DNA of 64,000 nucleotides, from NCBI GenBank assembly GCA_034401795.1, contig CM067370.1, positions 64,298,809 through 64,362,808 of the forward strand, read 5' to 3'. Both the position numbers and the translations under genes were made by a program. The notes beneath the pieces were generated by a model, which made no database searches, was not told the origin of the DNA, and saw only the letters and a program-made list of their open reading frames with translations. This DNA is from Chaetoderma sp. LZ-2023a. Taxonomy: Eukaryota; Mollusca; Caudofoveata; Chaetodermatida; Chaetodermatidae. This document shows positions 63,691 to 64,000 of this stretch, in pieces. Within the stretch, counting starts at the first letter, position 1; each line of letters begins with the position of its first letter.

Positions 63691-64000
63691 GAAATTTGAA
63701 ATTTTCTTGAACAAATTTGAAGGATATATAGGCTTAATTCGGCGGCGGGCCTTGAAATTCGGAAGATTTAGCCACGGCACAAAAGTGTTGTGGAGAACTG
63801 GTTGACCACAGCACTAATACAGCATTATTTCGGTTTTCATTAATTATAATCTTTGTTCTACTTTTGTTAAACTGTAGAACCTTGCTTTAATATGACATCA
63901 TGAATGAAACCTTGTACCTATGATAAAATTGCATTTAACTAGCTACGTCTGCAATTTTGTTCCACGCCAAATATTTGCTGTGGCAAATTAAGTTTACCAC

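Overview
The window is eukaryotic nuclear DNA. It has spliced genes, many microsatellites, several transposon classes and a 500-N scaffold gap. The domain content points to a marine invertebrate, probably a lophotrochozoan and perhaps a mollusc. The main clue is a chitin-binding plus LamG gene resembling the shell-matrix protein Pif. The taxon is an inference.

Layout. At the left end lie a LINE 3' remnant, two related TIR elements and a third TIR element. They surround the last two exons of a plus-strand Bre1 (RNF20/40) ubiquitin ligase gene (3943-4044 and 9955-10131). From about 10 to 24 kb I see no convincing gene. That stretch holds hairpin repeats, an 0.8-kb inverted repeat, and tandem arrays of about 180 bp rich in AGGTCA-type motifs. 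From 39.4 kb down to 27.1 kb on the minus strand runs a multi-exon gene. It has two or three peritrophin-A-type chitin-binding exons followed by a LamG domain on five exons. Four of the LamG exons appear twice. A 4.72-kb block (24619-29338) recurs at 29856-34584 with differences I could see only in simple repeats, and the copies abut the N gap. This is almost certainly two overlapping contigs left unmerged, not a biological duplication. The block starts inside a Tc1-type transposon (24282-25938) that carries one in-frame stop.

From 40 to 64 kb mobile-element relics dominate: MITE-like hairpins, a LINE reverse transcriptase fragment (41.5-42.4 kb), a decayed Polinton/Maverick-type DNA polymerase B (about 43-45.3 kb), a second LINE fragment (58.4-59.4 kb) and a Penelope-like GIY-YIG fragment (59.8-60.6 kb). 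At 53.9-57.2 kb on the minus strand is a broken copy of a large protein. Its C-terminal half reads like a FEN1/XPG-type PIN nuclease and is followed by a Cys-rich and acidic tail. This is the least described coding entity here.

No operons or functional clustering are expected or seen. Bre1 acts in chromatin. The chitin/LamG gene is extracellular. The rest is mostly transposon-derived or repetitive.
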